Origin: Lineus longissimus | Lineage: Eukaryota > Nemertea > Pilidiophora > Heteronemertea > Lineidae | Assembly: GCF_910592395.1 (NCBI RefSeq) | Contig: NC_088309.1 | Span: forward strand, 22,508,599-22,572,598 | DNA length: 64,000 nucleotides | Direction of reading: 5' to 3' | Shown here: piece after piece, positions 1 to 12,961 of the stretch | Numbering within the stretch: position 1 is the stretch's first letter | Layout: each line of letters starts with the position of its first letter | Notes under the pieces: model-generated | What the model was told of the DNA's origin: nothing | The model's database searches: none | What the model saw: the letters and a program-made list of their open reading frames with translations, nothing else | Made by a program: the position numbers and the translations under genes

Positions 1-274
1 AAGAAATTAACACCACACTGGTGGGTCTCTGTTCTAAAATCGAGTTGACCGGAAGGGTGGGGCTAAAATGTAAAATGACGAAGCCAATGACAGCACGTCA
101 ATTCGATCGCGTAAAATCGGAACCGCAGGCGCGAGAATACGTCACTGTGTAGCAGACATGCAATACATTGCTACGTTATAGTTGAGGTGTTAAGATACAT
201 GCATGTTGTTCTTATCGGTTGTCTGCTTTTTATAGCAGTAAACATCCATCGTTGCCAATTTAATTATATTTCAG

Positions 275-447
275 GAGTTGCAAGTAATTGATGTGGCGGG
301 AGCAGGGCCAGTACATATACTTGGTGGAACCACTGGTCTCGTGGCCACATTGATGCTTAAGCCCCGAATGAACCGATTTACCAAGTCTGAGCCCAAGTCC
401 AAGATGAGTTCGCCCACTAATGCTATGCTAGGGATGTTCATGCTTTG
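275..447 (+). CDS. AMT: Amt-1 exon (first in window)
   Basis: Acceptor TTTCAG before 275 and donor GTGGGT after 447. Encodes VIDVAGAGPVH (Asp and first pore His), a membrane helix and the LKPR loop, ending in MLW. In Amt-2 this sequence is continuous with upstream coding DNA, so the acceptor at 274 marks an intron unique to Amt-1. Confidence 0.9.
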
Positions 448-2957
448 GTGGGTAGAACAAGGTTCACCCCTGTTAGACTTAAAATCAATTTAAATCCTCT
501 CGCAGGGGCTAGCAGACGAGCCATTAGATATTCCTTGTAGAGCTGTATATTTTAGACGATAGCATTCTGCACCGCTCAATAGTACTGGAAAGTGGTGCAT
601 GAATTCGGACTGCAACATAGGGTAACGTTGACAATTCTTGTAACCATAGGACCTTTTTGCAAATACATTTTTGTACTGCCTTTTAAGCCGCCGTAAGGAG
701 GTTTTATAATAATTTTTTTCCAGCCATATCATTTCTTTGTTCACATTGCTTCTTTGTTTTCATCAGTGAAGACATTTCTAGAACCAGTTTAATCTTTGAG
801 CTCGTGTCCAGGCTTCCGGTTGAGATGGCCGGATTTTTGTTCCAACTGATGTCCCGATATGTTTTCATTGCGACGTACCATTGATATTTCTAGGTGGGGA
901 TGGCTAGGCTTCAACTGCGGCAGCACTTTTGGCATCACCGATAACAAGTGGATCCTAGCGGCACGGTCAGCAGTGGCAACTATCAGTTCATCAATTGGTG
1001 GAGGGATGGTTGGAATGGGACTCAGGTAAATAGTATACATGTTCGACATTAAGTAATATGATAAAGCACTCAACACCGCTGGCCAGTATTGTTTTTTGTT
1101 AAAAAAGATAGGGCACATCCTATTCCGATCAGACAATTGAAGACTGAACTGAACCAATGTGTTTCTACGGAGATACTGATGGAATGATATAGATCAAAGA
1201 GCATTAAATCGGTATTTTAATCATGTGAACATCAAGGCAATTCCATAGCATGACATGTTCGGTACATGATCGGAGTGCCCAAATTGAAGAAAATGATACG
1301 TCGAGTAGCGAGATGCAAAGAAAATTAAACTTTATGAAAGACTTCTTGCTTTTCTTTGACTGTTCCAGTTACACGTTCAAGAAGAGAAAATTTGACATTG
1401 CCGACCTGATCAACAGTATTCTTGGTTCCTTGGTATCGATAACGGGTAAGTTTGATTCAAAACGACAAATTGTCTGGTTAATGCCTACGTCGTTCTTGTA
1501 TACTTTTTTGGTTTTGTTTATATTTGACACGATTCATTGATAATTTAGAAATAAGCATTGGCTCTGTACAGTAACCAGACAATGTCAACGTGATGACAGT
1601 ACCTGACGGGTATCATCATTGTAAAACTATATAATCATGTGTACGCAGCCACAAAATTTAAATCTATATTCAATGTTTTTATATGTAACTGGAAAATCTT
1701 CATTTTCAAATTTCAAGTTTGGTAGGAACGGCATAGCCCGTTATTGACAACGTGTGTACTGTCATATACTGTATATGTTCCTTTTGTACTTTTCCTAACA
1801 TCTATATTTAAGTGAATATCTTTATGAATGCATATTTAGATACATGTATTGACCGAGAGCTTTTTTTAACCAGGTTACTGTGCCTACGCCTATCCATGGG
1901 AAGGCTTTATCATCGGCTGTGTAGGTGCAGTCATCGTATTTTTCGGAGTGAAGTTGCTCGAGGACCTCAAGATCGACGACCCAGTGGGTGAGTCATCGCT
2001 AGGAAACAAAGGCTCGTGTGCCGCCAAGAGATATACAAACATCACCCCTTTGTAGAATTTGTGCTGAGCTCGACAGGGCAGTTTTTAAAAGGTGGTCATA
2101 ACGCACCCGAACATTGCTAACATCAGGCTTTTAAATGCTGATGTTGAAGAATACGGGTACTCTCAACTGGCCCGAAATAGCCAAGTGAAGCGCAGTGGTC
2201 GCTCCTTGCTAGCTCATACGGAAAGATTTCTTGATTAGGCTGCGGAAGAAATGGAAAGGGCGTTGAGAATGCTGTACTAAGCAATAAGAATTTATTTTTA
2301 TTCATTCTATTTTTTATATCAATTCAACCACACTGTCGTAAAAATCCAAGAAGAAATATGAACACTTTCGACTCTTTCCAGGCTGTATTCCCGTACATAT
2401 GATGTGCGGTGTTTGGGGTTTGGTCTGCATAGGCCTGTTCGGCCAGCCGGACACCATTGGAGGTACAACGAAGTTGTATGGCGTGTTCTACGTAAGTATC
2501 ATTTCTAGACATAAATAATTACCCAGCTAATGAAGATGTGACTCAAAACATGTATAAAAATTAAGTCAAAAATTAAGGTGGCGGGTTACAGGTTCGTATA
2601 CCATTACATCGGCTACATTGTATAACTTGTTATCAAATGAAGGCCAAGTTTCTTTTTTATGTCCTTCTGCAGGGTGGAGAGTACTATCTCTTGTGCGTGC
2701 AAGTCCTTTGCGTTCTCATCATCATCATCTGGACAGTCATCACCTCCACCATCATCTTGACTTGTATTGACTTGACCATCGGATTGCGCATCAGCAAGGA
2801 AGAGGAGATTCTCGGCTCCGATATCGTGGAGCATGACTTTAATCATGTGTCGGACGACAGATATGAAGATGAGACTATTAAGCTGCTTGGAGACTACCAG
2901 CGACTGTGCAAGCGGAAGCTATCAATAGAGTGCGAGCAGTATTTTCGGAAATTTTAG
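275..2957 (+). CDS. AMT: Amt-1: AMT-type ammonium transporter, 3' part
   Basis: C-terminal 296 residues of an ammonium transporter of the Amt/Mep/Rh superfamily, AMT branch, a multi-pass plasma-membrane channel for NH3/NH4+. Exons 275-447, 894-1025, 1369-1445, 1874-1987, 2382-2491 and 2673-2957 join without a frame break (891 nt including TAG). Seen: VIDVAGAGPVH holds the Asp and first pore His of the family; FNCGSTFG follows; PVHMMCGVWGL holds the second pore His; the last exon has a membrane segment, then DLTIGLR and LGSDIVEHD, the conserved start of the regulatory C-terminal tail. The tail ends about 48 residues after DLTIGLR, so it is short compared with the paralog at 13997-21054. The 5' exons (start codon, first membrane segments) are outside the window. 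It differs from the paralog by one intron gained or lost at each of two places. Very unlikely to be anything but an AMT. Confidence 0.93.
894..1025 (+). CDS. AMT: Amt-1 exon, FNCGSTFG segment
   Basis: Acceptor TTCTAG, donor GTAAAT. Encodes WGWLGFNCGSTFG and the following helix in one piece; the paralog splits the same sequence into two exons (17815-17886 and 18205-18264). Confidence 0.92.
1369..1445 (+). CDS. AMT: Amt-1 exon, KKRKFD segment
   Basis: Acceptor TTCCAG, donor GTAAGT. Starts by completing a Ser codon and encodes YTFKKRKFDIADLINSILGS; same length (77 nt) and phase as Amt-2 exon 6. Confidence 0.9.
1874..1987 (+). CDS. AMT: Amt-1 exon, YCAY...DDPVG segment
   Basis: Acceptor ACCAG, donor GTGAGT. 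Encodes a membrane helix after PWEGF and ends in KIDDPVG; 114 nt, as in Amt-2 exon 7. Confidence 0.92.
2382..2491 (+). CDS. AMT: Amt-1 exon, second pore His
   Basis: Acceptor TTCCAG, donor GTAAGT. Encodes IPVHMMCGVWGL with the second pore histidine, then a loop ending in GVFY; 15 nt shorter than Amt-2 exon 8 because the loop is shorter. Confidence 0.92.
2673..2957 (+). CDS. AMT: Amt-1 last exon and C-terminal tail
   Basis: Acceptor TCTGCAG. Encodes the last membrane helix, DLTIGLR, LGSDIVEHD and a short charged tail, ending in TAG at 2955-2957. Confidence 0.93.
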   Translation, partial: GGEYYLLCVQVLCVLIIIIWTVITSTIILTCIDLTIGLRISKEEEILGSDIVEHDFNHVSDDRYEDETIKLLGDYQRLCKRKLSIECEQYFRKF

Positions 2958-3174
2958 AACAGACATATTTTCTGTCAGAACGGATTTTCTCCCTAACTTT
3001 GGACAAACTCTGTCTTTTCCCAGGTTACAGAAATTGATACTGGGTTGAGCAGTGGGTGACACTGAAACCATGCCATACTTTCTGTGTAATCAGCAACCAC
3101 CACTGTTGATTTCACTTAACATAAAGGAATGGAAAAATGTTATTCTGAATACATGTAACTTATGTACAGGAAAT

Positions 3175-3180
3175 AATAAA
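3175..3180 (+). promoter_or_regulatory. candidate poly(A) signal of Amt-1
   Basis: AATAAA 218 nt after the Amt-1 stop codon and the first canonical hexamer downstream of it on this strand that I found. Position fits a short 3' UTR; use is inferred. Confidence 0.45.
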
Positions 3181-5178
3181 TATAAAACGAAAGATAATTT
3201 TCTTCAAATTGGTTTGATGATCCGTAGATACACGCATAATCTTTACTCTAATTTTACCGATCTTAGACCAGTTCTGAATATTCAATTCAAGCTAGATATC
3301 ATGCTGAACTTGTTGGTTCGATGCCATTCAACATGTTCAATATCGAGAGACGATTGCATGGCGTCACCAGGTTGTCCATGACGTCATGTTCCATTTGATA
3401 TTCGTCTTTATTGCCAAGTAATCAATCAGCCGGTGGTAAATTGGTAAAACTAGAGTACGCGCTTTCTATGTTTTCATTCTTAAAGCTGTGTTAATCGCGG
3501 TATTAAACATGTTCTGATGCACATCAGCACGGACTATTCGTTGGCAGTCGCTGTGCGTTTATCACAGTCTTTGAAATGATTTGCAGGAAATTGCACCCCC
3601 TACTGAAATCCTCATATACAAGGACTCTTTCAGCCCCTCAACAAATGCATCTATTCTTTTAACCCAATCAAAAAGGTATGCCGACAAATTTAGAATATTG
3701 AGCCCATTCATGATTTGAACTGCAGGAAATTACTCCGAGGATTTCTCTTATAAAGGCAGACTGCACCGATGATCGCCATGGTTGCTTTGACGATAGGGCG
3801 TTTTGGAAAATTCCTGATTAGGAATCTCTGAAAAAGTTGAAAGGCATCAGCAGGAAAGCTTCCAGTAAATCCGGAGAAATTTTTCCCTACCAGTCAAATC
3901 GACCTTGATTTGATCGAAGGCATTCAAATAGCGCCTTCACCTAATGTTCTAAGACTTTAGAGGAGCATCATAGTGTTTCTAATACCTTAACTGCCATGTG
4001 ATCTGCTTGTAAATGGATCAATACATCACAACGCAGATCTTGTTGGCTATCGCTTTTCCAATTATAAATCATATTAACGTGATGTTGTGATAAATACATG
4101 TATCTGCGAACAGTGTCAATATTTTCGATCCAAAAATGTCTCATACTAGGCAATCATCAAAGTAAATTGGGCGTCGTGCACAAATTTGCCAAATGGTATA
4201 TACCAATTGGATACCATGTGTGATATAAAAAAAATTCTCTGGCAAAAACACATAACCGAATACGACATTGAAGCCTGTGGGCTGCCCTACTCCAAAAGCT
4301 TTGTGAAGAGGTTTGTGCTTATCTGTGACTATATGATCACCGAGCAGAGAGAAACAATATTTATGTTGTAATCAAGTCTTGGCGCGCAATATCATTTGCA
4401 GGCAAGAGACGTCAATCAATGAACAAAAGGATTTAGATAAAATTATTTTTGAATATATAAATAATTTATAAATAAAAGTATGAGTTATTTATAAATTATT
4501 CGGTTGTTGTTGCAGTTGTTTTTGTTGTGACGCTGATATATTGTTACAAATATGATATCCGTTTCCGGGATAGCGCTTACATGTACATGTATTTCCAGTT
4601 TATTTGAATTGGGCAGGATTAGTGCCAAGTGTGCTCGAATGCCATGTCATTAGTTACGATATAATGAACGTTAATGATACTCGGCCCTGTTCGAATTTGT
4701 ATCTGACTCTCAGCGGTGTGGAGTAGGCAAATCAACCACCCTCGGGTATGCATGCCAGTAATATTAACGAAAGAACAATTAACAAGTATGTGGTTGTCAC
4801 GTTCGACGGGTTAACCGTGGGTGTCGGATAAATCTGTCAGGTAATGATACTACGACGTCTTTTAGTATCGTCGCCAATGCAACTCCCAACCTTTTAAAAG
4901 CAACAGTCCGAATATGATAACCGCTCAGCTTAAAGGATTTTCATGTCTTCCTATAATTATTAACAAAGTCTCGACCCGAAATACGATAACAACATCCCAA
5001 AGCAATTGACGAACCACATTTCGATTCTTGTGGGATATTACTATCAATCAGAAAGATCGATTTCAAGACTGGGCGTACGATGAATTGCCAATGGCGTTAT
5101 GACTCTTGAGAAAATGCACAGGCAAGGTGTAATGTAGACATTTTCGAAGACATCCTGACGGATATCATGGACAAAGAG
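3181..5178. other. intergenic stretch without recognised gene
   Basis: Only short chance ORFs. Holds a perfect AT-rich inverted repeat (4460-4500) and one ACATGTACATGTA 13-mer (4579-4591). Nothing else recognised. Confidence 0.6.
4460..4500. repeat. perfect 16-bp AT-rich inverted repeat
   Basis: Arms 4460-4475 (AATAATTTATAAATAA) and 4485-4500 are exact reverse complements around a 9-nt spacer. No target duplication was recognised, so it may be a cruciform-prone sequence or the remnant of a small element. Confidence 0.8.
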
Positions 5179-5186
5179 TATATAAG
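5179..5186 (+). promoter_or_regulatory. TATA-like box upstream of isolated AMT exon
   Basis: TATATAAG lies 169 nt before the ATG at 5355. It is a good match to a TATA box in a region otherwise not rich in them; no initiator was identified. Supports, but does not prove, an independent promoter for the isolated first exon. Confidence 0.35.
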
Positions 5187-5354
5187 CATTTACAAGTGCA
5201 GCCACATTTCAAGCGGCTCCGCCAGAGGATATTTGCTTGTACAGCTGTGATATATCGACCACCATCCTTCCAATTATGAAGGTAGCACCGGGACGATTAC
5301 CTACTGGCCAGTGATTACTGAGCTCTATGTAAATACCTTTACTAAGGGACGAAA

Positions 5355-5448
5355 ATGGCGGCGACGAATTTGACCGCGATTTCAATGACTCATGATGACG
5401 CGACGTGGATTCTTACCAGTGCCTTTATCATATTTACCATGCAGTCAG
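5355..5448 (+). CDS. AMT: isolated AMT first exon (alternative exon 1 of Amt-2 or relic)
   Basis: Begins at ATG 5355 and ends at a strong donor (CAG|GTAAGT). It encodes 31 residues plus one base, ending in FIIFTMQSG, the first membrane helix of an AMT. Length and phase equal Amt-2 exon 1 (13997-14090). The last 30 nt, including the start of the donor, are identical in the two exons, while the N-terminal residues before ATWIL differ. No AMT exon 2 is recognisable between 5449 and 13996; the next compatible acceptor is Amt-2 exon 2 at 16206. Two readings: an alternative first exon of Amt-2 with its own promoter, giving a different extracellular N-terminus, or the surviving first exon of a lost third AMT gene. 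The intact frame and donor favour function. Confidence 0.75.
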
Positions 5449-8315
5449 GTAAGTCTCTTTACCTTTGTCGTCGTGCTCTCTGCCTAGTGTCTATGATTGA
5501 TAGGGTATTTAGAAATCAGCGGGAACATCAGGCTAGTACCATCCTCGTTATTCTAGGTGTTTTCAATTATAAGCTTCTCCGCCTCTTGATATATATGACG
5601 TAGAAGTGAAAAACCCTGAACCCTGGACCAGTACTGAACTTGCTCCGTTTGCCTGAAGCCCACCAATAACAAAAATCAGAAAATGGTAGTTTTATAGTAT
5701 AATAAAACTAACTAATAGTGTAGTTTCATCAGAATGATATCGGAAAGTTCGAAATTGTGTAAAATGATGGTGGATCGAATACGTCATTTATCAACACCCT
5801 GTATATAGCAATAACGTTTAATGAAAAGATAACATTTTCATTAAAAAAAACAATCTCTTGCCTTATCACTCACCGTATTATTTATTTATCATTTGCTTAC
5901 GGTTGGGTGGTCAGTGAATTGAATAATATCGACTTGCGATATTCACTGAACCCAACACGAAGGAATGTTACCAAATGTTCGATCTCGAACGCCAACTATC
6001 CAACATCTTACAATTCGGTTTTTAATTGGGGAATGATTTTTTGATAATGTTGTTATAGCTTTGACCAACACTATAACCAGTTAAATTATTGTTGATGATG
6101 TTGACTCGATAGACGATGTACCGCCATAAGGGCAATGGTATTTACTTTCATGGTTGTCTTCTGCTACTTTCACGAAATGAGTATGAGTTTTACTTTAGTC
6201 TATCTTTATAATCAGTAAATTCACGATTTCCTGGTGAAAAACACAAATTCATTGAAATCTGTTCATCGGTCAATCGGGACATCTTCTTCAGAGATATTTC
6301 ACATTTTGATGACCTCAAGATTTGGCTACTTTTCTTCATTAGTACAATGTCAAGATGCCAATATCATTATTGCTGTTCGAATCAAACTCAGATAAAGACA
6401 ATATTGCAAATTGGATTTCAAGTAAATCTATAAGTTCAACTTAAAAAAATAGATGCAGATGCGCTCATTTATGTGATGGTGCGAGATAAAAGCAGGACTA
6501 AATTTGGTCTTTGGAGAATACTTAGGCATTCAGTGGTGTCCTTATTGCCGAATTTTGTCTTCAATAGAATAACCATATCATATATTGATACAAATGACGG
6601 GATTTTTTATTGAAAAGATAGCCTGCCAAATATAGATAGATTCTGTTAAGACTAACTGTAATTGTAGCAAACTGTTATGTTAAAATATCGTGGGGTTTCA
6701 TATCATGTACCAACTGAAATTAGCATGACCCCGGCAGAAATCACGCCGACTTCGGTAGGCGGCGCCGAAGAATGTAAAAATACAACAAAAAACACGTTAT
6801 CAGGTTCTTGTGTTATCATAAACTCAATAAACTAATACCAAACCGAGCAACGCAAACATTATACTGTGTAGATGGCCCGGGTAGATGGGTGTCTTATATC
6901 GGGTGGCAATATAGAACCTTTCGTGAATTGGGAGACTTTATAGAACCATGTCTTAATCCGCTACCATACATTAGGGACGGACCAAAACTGACCTTTCCCA
7001 ATGGCACAGGCATTGACAGAGGCATTGCCACTACTACACTGGGCAGTTAACTGGCAGTGCTTTTCATATCTGCCATCACTCGAAGTGGAATTATAAAAGA
7101 CTCCTCCATCCTATGATTGGTAGCCTTCCTTCCGTGATTTGAACAAATCGTCTCGTTCCAGATCAGATAGAAAACTGTTTTGTTACTTAATCATCAACAT
7201 CAACTTTAGCGAAAGGGCGTGATTAGACTAAAAAAGACATCGGAAGGCAATTTTGATCAGCGACATCCGGTTGCATTTGCTTGTTCCTTGCTATTAACTT
7301 CGGAATATCTTAATTACCGAGGAGAAAAGTATCTGTTGTAGCAGCAGGCTTATTGTAGATCGAGTTCGCCTCCGCCGTACCTATAGAGGTACAATCCCCT
7401 CGGCATCGACGTTATTAACGGTGATTTAAAAAAATATAAGTTCGCATTCGCTTTCTTGAATGAAATCATTAGAAAGACCAGGAAGATTCCCTCATTAAAG
7501 GATGGCCTCTCTAACGGATTCTATCTTTAATTTGTGTTGGTTTTAAGTTCGTGCCTGCACAAAGTTTCCTCCATAGAATCAGAGAATGGACATCTATATC
7601 ATAAGTGCCATTTGGGGGTAGTGTTTCGTCTCGAAATTTTGCACGTTTGCAGGTGATATGTTATCCTGATGCAACGTTATGCTTATTTTCGGAAATTTAC
7701 TTCAGCGGAGCAGTAATGAGGGATTTTTAATCGGACACTGTCAATTCTCCTTACCACTCACAGAAGCCAAGTCATTGCTGTTTAGTTATGCAGGGGCTTA
7801 ATCAATTACCTGTGGGGTGGCTAACATTACCTGTTGAACAGTTGGTTGCAGGGGGTTGATTGGAACAGCCTGTACCTGTTGACCTGCTGAACTAAGGTTA
7901 ATGTTATTTTCAATCCACGATTGCAGGTCACCTGATGTTCGAGATTTCGCGGGGAAAGAAATTATAAACAAACGTATGTGTGCAGTTCAAATGTAAACAA
8001 AAATGTATTTTTGGTACTTTCGGTTGCTGGACTTGGGTTTTCCCGCAGTAAGGAGCTGGGGTCAAATTGGTGGTCTATTGTTTATGGGTGCTGTGTTAGC
8101 CAGAGCTAGCCCTTGATTATGAAGGGATTTTCAAATGAAGGTTACCATGGTATGTTTATGTGCTCACCACAGCTTTCAATAATTGATCTGAAGAGGCGCC
8201 TGAAATGGCCTTATCATCAAGGAGCTGCTCACGGTGCTGAACGTCTAGCTTGCCTGTCGAGTAAGTGCCTGCCCGAGACCTGGCTACATGTAGGAGGAGC
8301 ACGCAGACCAAATGC

Positions 8316-8379
8316 CTGTTGACTGTGCTTCAAGAGAGACTGGCGCCATGCCTAGTCTCTCTTAAAGCACAGTCAACAG
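8316..8379. repeat. hairpin, 26-bp arms with one mismatch
   Basis: Left arm 8316-8341 and right arm 8354-8379 are reverse complements except for one position; the 12-nt loop begins with the palindrome GGCGCC. Too short and too perfect to be background. Could be a tiny transposon relic or a small-RNA hairpin; no known microRNA sequence is recognised. Confidence 0.75.
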
Positions 8380-11300
8380 ACATCAACCCCCTCAGACTCA
8401 GAAACCACAAACGCCCAACCCTTCCTGCTACCTTAATACTTCTGGGTCCGAGTCTGTGGACAAATGGTTGGTTTAATTTGTCTCTTCGATATGGCTCCTT
8501 TGATATTGCATTAGATTTTCATTGCAATTCAATCTATTCAAGGTATAGCCCATTTGAACCTGCCTGCGCCAGTTAGATATATTACTAATCGATTTTGTTA
8601 CATTTTACGGGTTAATCATTGATTCAAGTTATTGATAAATGTACATTCTAAATGATGATTCCTCGGCGGAGAAAATACATGTAGTTATAAAGCGCACATT
8701 TAGCAACGTCACCCTTTAAAACCGACGACCAGTGAGTCAACATTTTTACTTGCTTTCACCTCTCTCATTGTGAAAATCACTCGGAGTGGTCATTGATTAT
8801 TGGACTAACGTAGACAAACATAGTACTACTAGTACCAGTTTACCAAAGTAATGATAATTAATGATCACTTTTATTTGTTACTATTGCCTGCAGGGATAGA
8901 TGGTAATCAAAGAGCATCTATGTGACACCCCCCAATTGTATTTACAAATCAGATACCCCCATATCGACGCATCAGATGCTGCAGGGGACAATGAATGCGT
9001 GCGAATAGACACATTTTCAATAATCACTCCTCAGTTTTGGCGAGTGTATGATACAGCAAATTGCCACTCGGAGGAATTTGGTGACAGCCAATTTGTTAAT
9101 TAGTATGATCGGATTCACATTAGCTGCTCGAATGGTATTCTGCAATATCCCTCCTGGGAGAACTGTCAACCAAAAACTCGTCTCCGTACTGCAGGTCATT
9201 ACCGTATATATCCTACATGTATCATTACAGCAAGAAACTAGAACATGGGAGTTTGTTGCGAAGAAGTAATGACGGATTTCAAGGAATGACGGACATTTCA
9301 TTTTCACCTGTGGGGCTCACTATACATAAACATAATACTGTATTGATTCGCGAAATGCCATGGAACGATAGGTTATTTTTAAGAACGATGGTTCTCCGGG
9401 TATTAAGCCAACAAAGGTATTTTTCTTCTTCTTATGCAAGCTTGTATGAAATTCTGTTAAAATGCTTAAAATGGCTTATTCAGAGCGCATTGACCTGATC
9501 GGACGTGGGCCGTCACTATCGAGGGCATAGACATGTAGGCATATCTTGAGTTTAAAACATTGCAATTTAACCAAAACTTCTTCTCGGGTAATTTTTTTTC
9601 CTACGGGGTTAAAATCGTATTAGTCAAGTTGCCAAAATTTTACAAGTAATTTAACGCAGCCTTCGTGATATTTGCAACGTACATTTAACGGCCACCCAAT
9701 GATAGCTTTTTCATGTTTATATGGCATAAGCATAATCGCAATAATTATAAGCATAATCGCAACACCAGAGTCAAATAAAGCATCAGTGGCCAGTCTCTCC
9801 CATATTATCTGAATTATTAAGGTTATTTCAATCTAGGCTAGAGAGATAAGAAGGAATTTAGCCCAAATTCCTATCAGTCGGTATGTCAACTTCATTTGGC
9901 GTTTATGACCACGTAAAAATGTAATCAACAAGGCTACGTAACTATTTGATTCCGTCCGAACACGTGTTTTCTTTCCTTTATGACCTGCAGGTATGCCTTA
10001 TCTACGTGAACTGGTAATCCATTCATGAGCACAACCTCCCAGCATGCGGCCTCTGTTTATTCTCTGGATCTTATTGTCCGACCGAGGAAATTAAACCCAT
10101 CAAGTGGCTGCAATGTGGTTGTCGAAGATTGGGAAAGCTCATAGTTGACAAAACGTGTTTCCTATATCTCAGCGGTATGGACCAGACTGTTTGCAGTAGC
10201 AATGTATAGACAAGGAAATCATGGGGAAGAGCGATAACAAAACGGCCGTAGTGGCAGTATCGAAGATATCTTCAACTTTTCATTTGAAACAACAATTCCC
10301 CCAACAACAACTGGCACTATTAAATACATGTACATGTATACACATGTGAGTCATCCGGTTTGCGCCAAAATCTTTTCATTTTACGCAGCACTGCGACAAA
10401 ACCAATCTCTTGACGCATGCGTAGACAAAACAGATTGTAAAACACCATTGAAATGAATGGGGGCGGAGCATCAGACCTTGTATTCGAGGTTTTAGAGTAT
10501 ATATTTTTCTTTTTTGTATAGCCTCAGCTGCACGTATGTTATATGAATTCATCCGCATCATTTTTAACATGAGAAAGCGTCCATGTCACACCGATACTAT
10601 ACGTGACGAAATGAGGTTGTTACGCTAAGAATATTCGACAATTCATCGTAATACAATAGAGATAAACAAAAAAAGACTTGTGGAAACTGCCTCCAAATCA
10701 GGTATAGATAACATAAATCACATTCTGATGGACAAAGAGACAGTTTGGATTTATGCAATGGCCATTCTGATCACGAGCTCAGCGTCATTCTGATCATTTT
10801 TTGAGACCTGCAATCCGAGCAGGGCAATCACGATAATACATTTACGATAAAAATAGTGTCAATGATTTAAACCGACGATATTATTGTAGATTCGTCGTCC
10901 CTGAAATGGAGGTAGACCACAAAATTGTACTCTGTTAGCAATAATTCGGGTTTGATTCATCAAATGTATCGCACCATTTGCAAAGCACGATTGTGTTGAT
11001 CCTATTCCAAATGCCAAATTACAGCCTGCTTGTCAAATGATATATTCGATCGAGTTTCGATAATTTCAAGTTCGAATATACATGTATATCACTATTTCTT
11101 TGTTGAATACTTTCATTTTAGCATTCTCAGCCAATATGATTCCTCAAAACTGAACGAGTTGTTCCGTGTTTTAAAAAAACCTTGATTGAGTCGTAGAAAA
11201 TTATTGCCACCAAGTCTCTCATCACGACGTGACATTTACCACATCAATTTATCCCATAAACGATTATTTGGAGTTATCAAGTGTCCAGGGAGTAACGCCC

Positions 11301-12961
11301 AGCCTCTGCTCTCATTCAATGGCCGCTTAATGATGACCAACATTTTCTCGAAATGGTGGTGATTATGTTACCTGGCCGTATAACTGCTATGGGACACGCC
11401 AAGTAAGTCACCTATGTCATGAAAATGCAGGAGCGAATCTGGCTTCAACGACCTGTAAGGCCATCATATCTCATTCAATGTATGTACTAATTACATTCTT
11501 TGTAATTATCCGACTGTAAAGAATGAACACCCCCCAACCAATCCTAATGAGGGTTTTATGTTAAAATCTCGCCCAGCATGCTTTGCTTTTTGAGACAATT
11601 TATTGACCGACCCCCCGTATTGGGTATCTCTCATGTTCTGATTAATCAAAATTAATAATTAGAAACAGATACCCGCAAATGCAAAATATCACACAAATGT
11701 CTAATTGTTACCCTCGTGACACGTATGATCACAGACCTTGGCGTGATCTCTTGGCATTCGAACCAATATCCATGACCTTGGAGCGCTCATTTTTGATACC
11801 AGATTCCCGCCTAAGGATAGTTTTGCCGAAAACTGATTTCATATATTTCACCGTTAACTGAAAAAAATCTATCCAGACAATGCAAGTCTCATTAGAGCCA
11901 GACCCCAAATCAATTATGGCTTTCGTTCCTTGATCTAATGCAATGAGTCAATACTGAAATGATATATCGATGGAAATATGAATGCATGACAACCTCTTTA
12001 TGTTGACCCACTGGGAAAACCAGCATTTCAGATCGAACTAAGACGCCCCGTGATGCAATGGAGAGTGCAAGTGTTGTCGAGTCGATATTACAAGATGGCG
12101 TCTTTTCGGCAAATTGTGGTTTGCTGCTCTTGGTATGAAGCGGCTATTTTACCATCATCAAGAGAACATTACCCCACTACATCATAGCCAGTGGATAAGA
12201 ATTGCACTCTTTCGTTAACAACAGTCGTGTGTTTGCGATTCTTTGTTTGAGGAGTTATGGCAACGGCCATAAAATTGATTTGATTTGAATATCACGAGAT
12301 TTAATATTTCCTAGATTGAGGTAAATTAGACTGCGAGTTAGACAATGGTTAGACTGCTCAAAATCATGGTGAATGGCAGTTGCTTGCGGCTGAATGTCGC
12401 CAAGTAGAGATTAATGATTGTTATTTATATTTATATATGGTTTGCATAGATTTACATGCTCGTCATTATAGGGCCTCCAAACAGTGCGGTCACTGAGGAC
12501 TGCACTTGACGTACGACACGTCCTCGGCAATGCTATGGTATGTTTCGACAAGGCCATGGCATGCATGAGGTTTTCGACGACGACCGTTGTTGAAGTGGCG
12601 TTTGCCTTTCGAATGAAAAAAAGAAAGAAAATCGTTGATGTCACCTTAAAATAATGTACAACGCTTTTGGGCGTTGGCAATATCAACAGGCTGAATGTGC
12701 TGAACATGATTTTAATTTACTCTCGTTCATCTTTTCACAACCATTTCAAGGAATTCACCATAAGGTATTGGCCATGCTTGTAGAAGCTCTGTACTAAACG
12801 GTGGTCATGCTTTCTGTGCCGATCAAACACGATGCCAATGATAAAACCAGAACCGTCTAATAAAACATCTGTAGTCACTGCTGCCACTAAGATATGTCTT
12901 CCTAAGCGGAGTCTTTCGTTCGTGGTTTGAATATTCAATCATGGATCTAACATTTCTTTAG

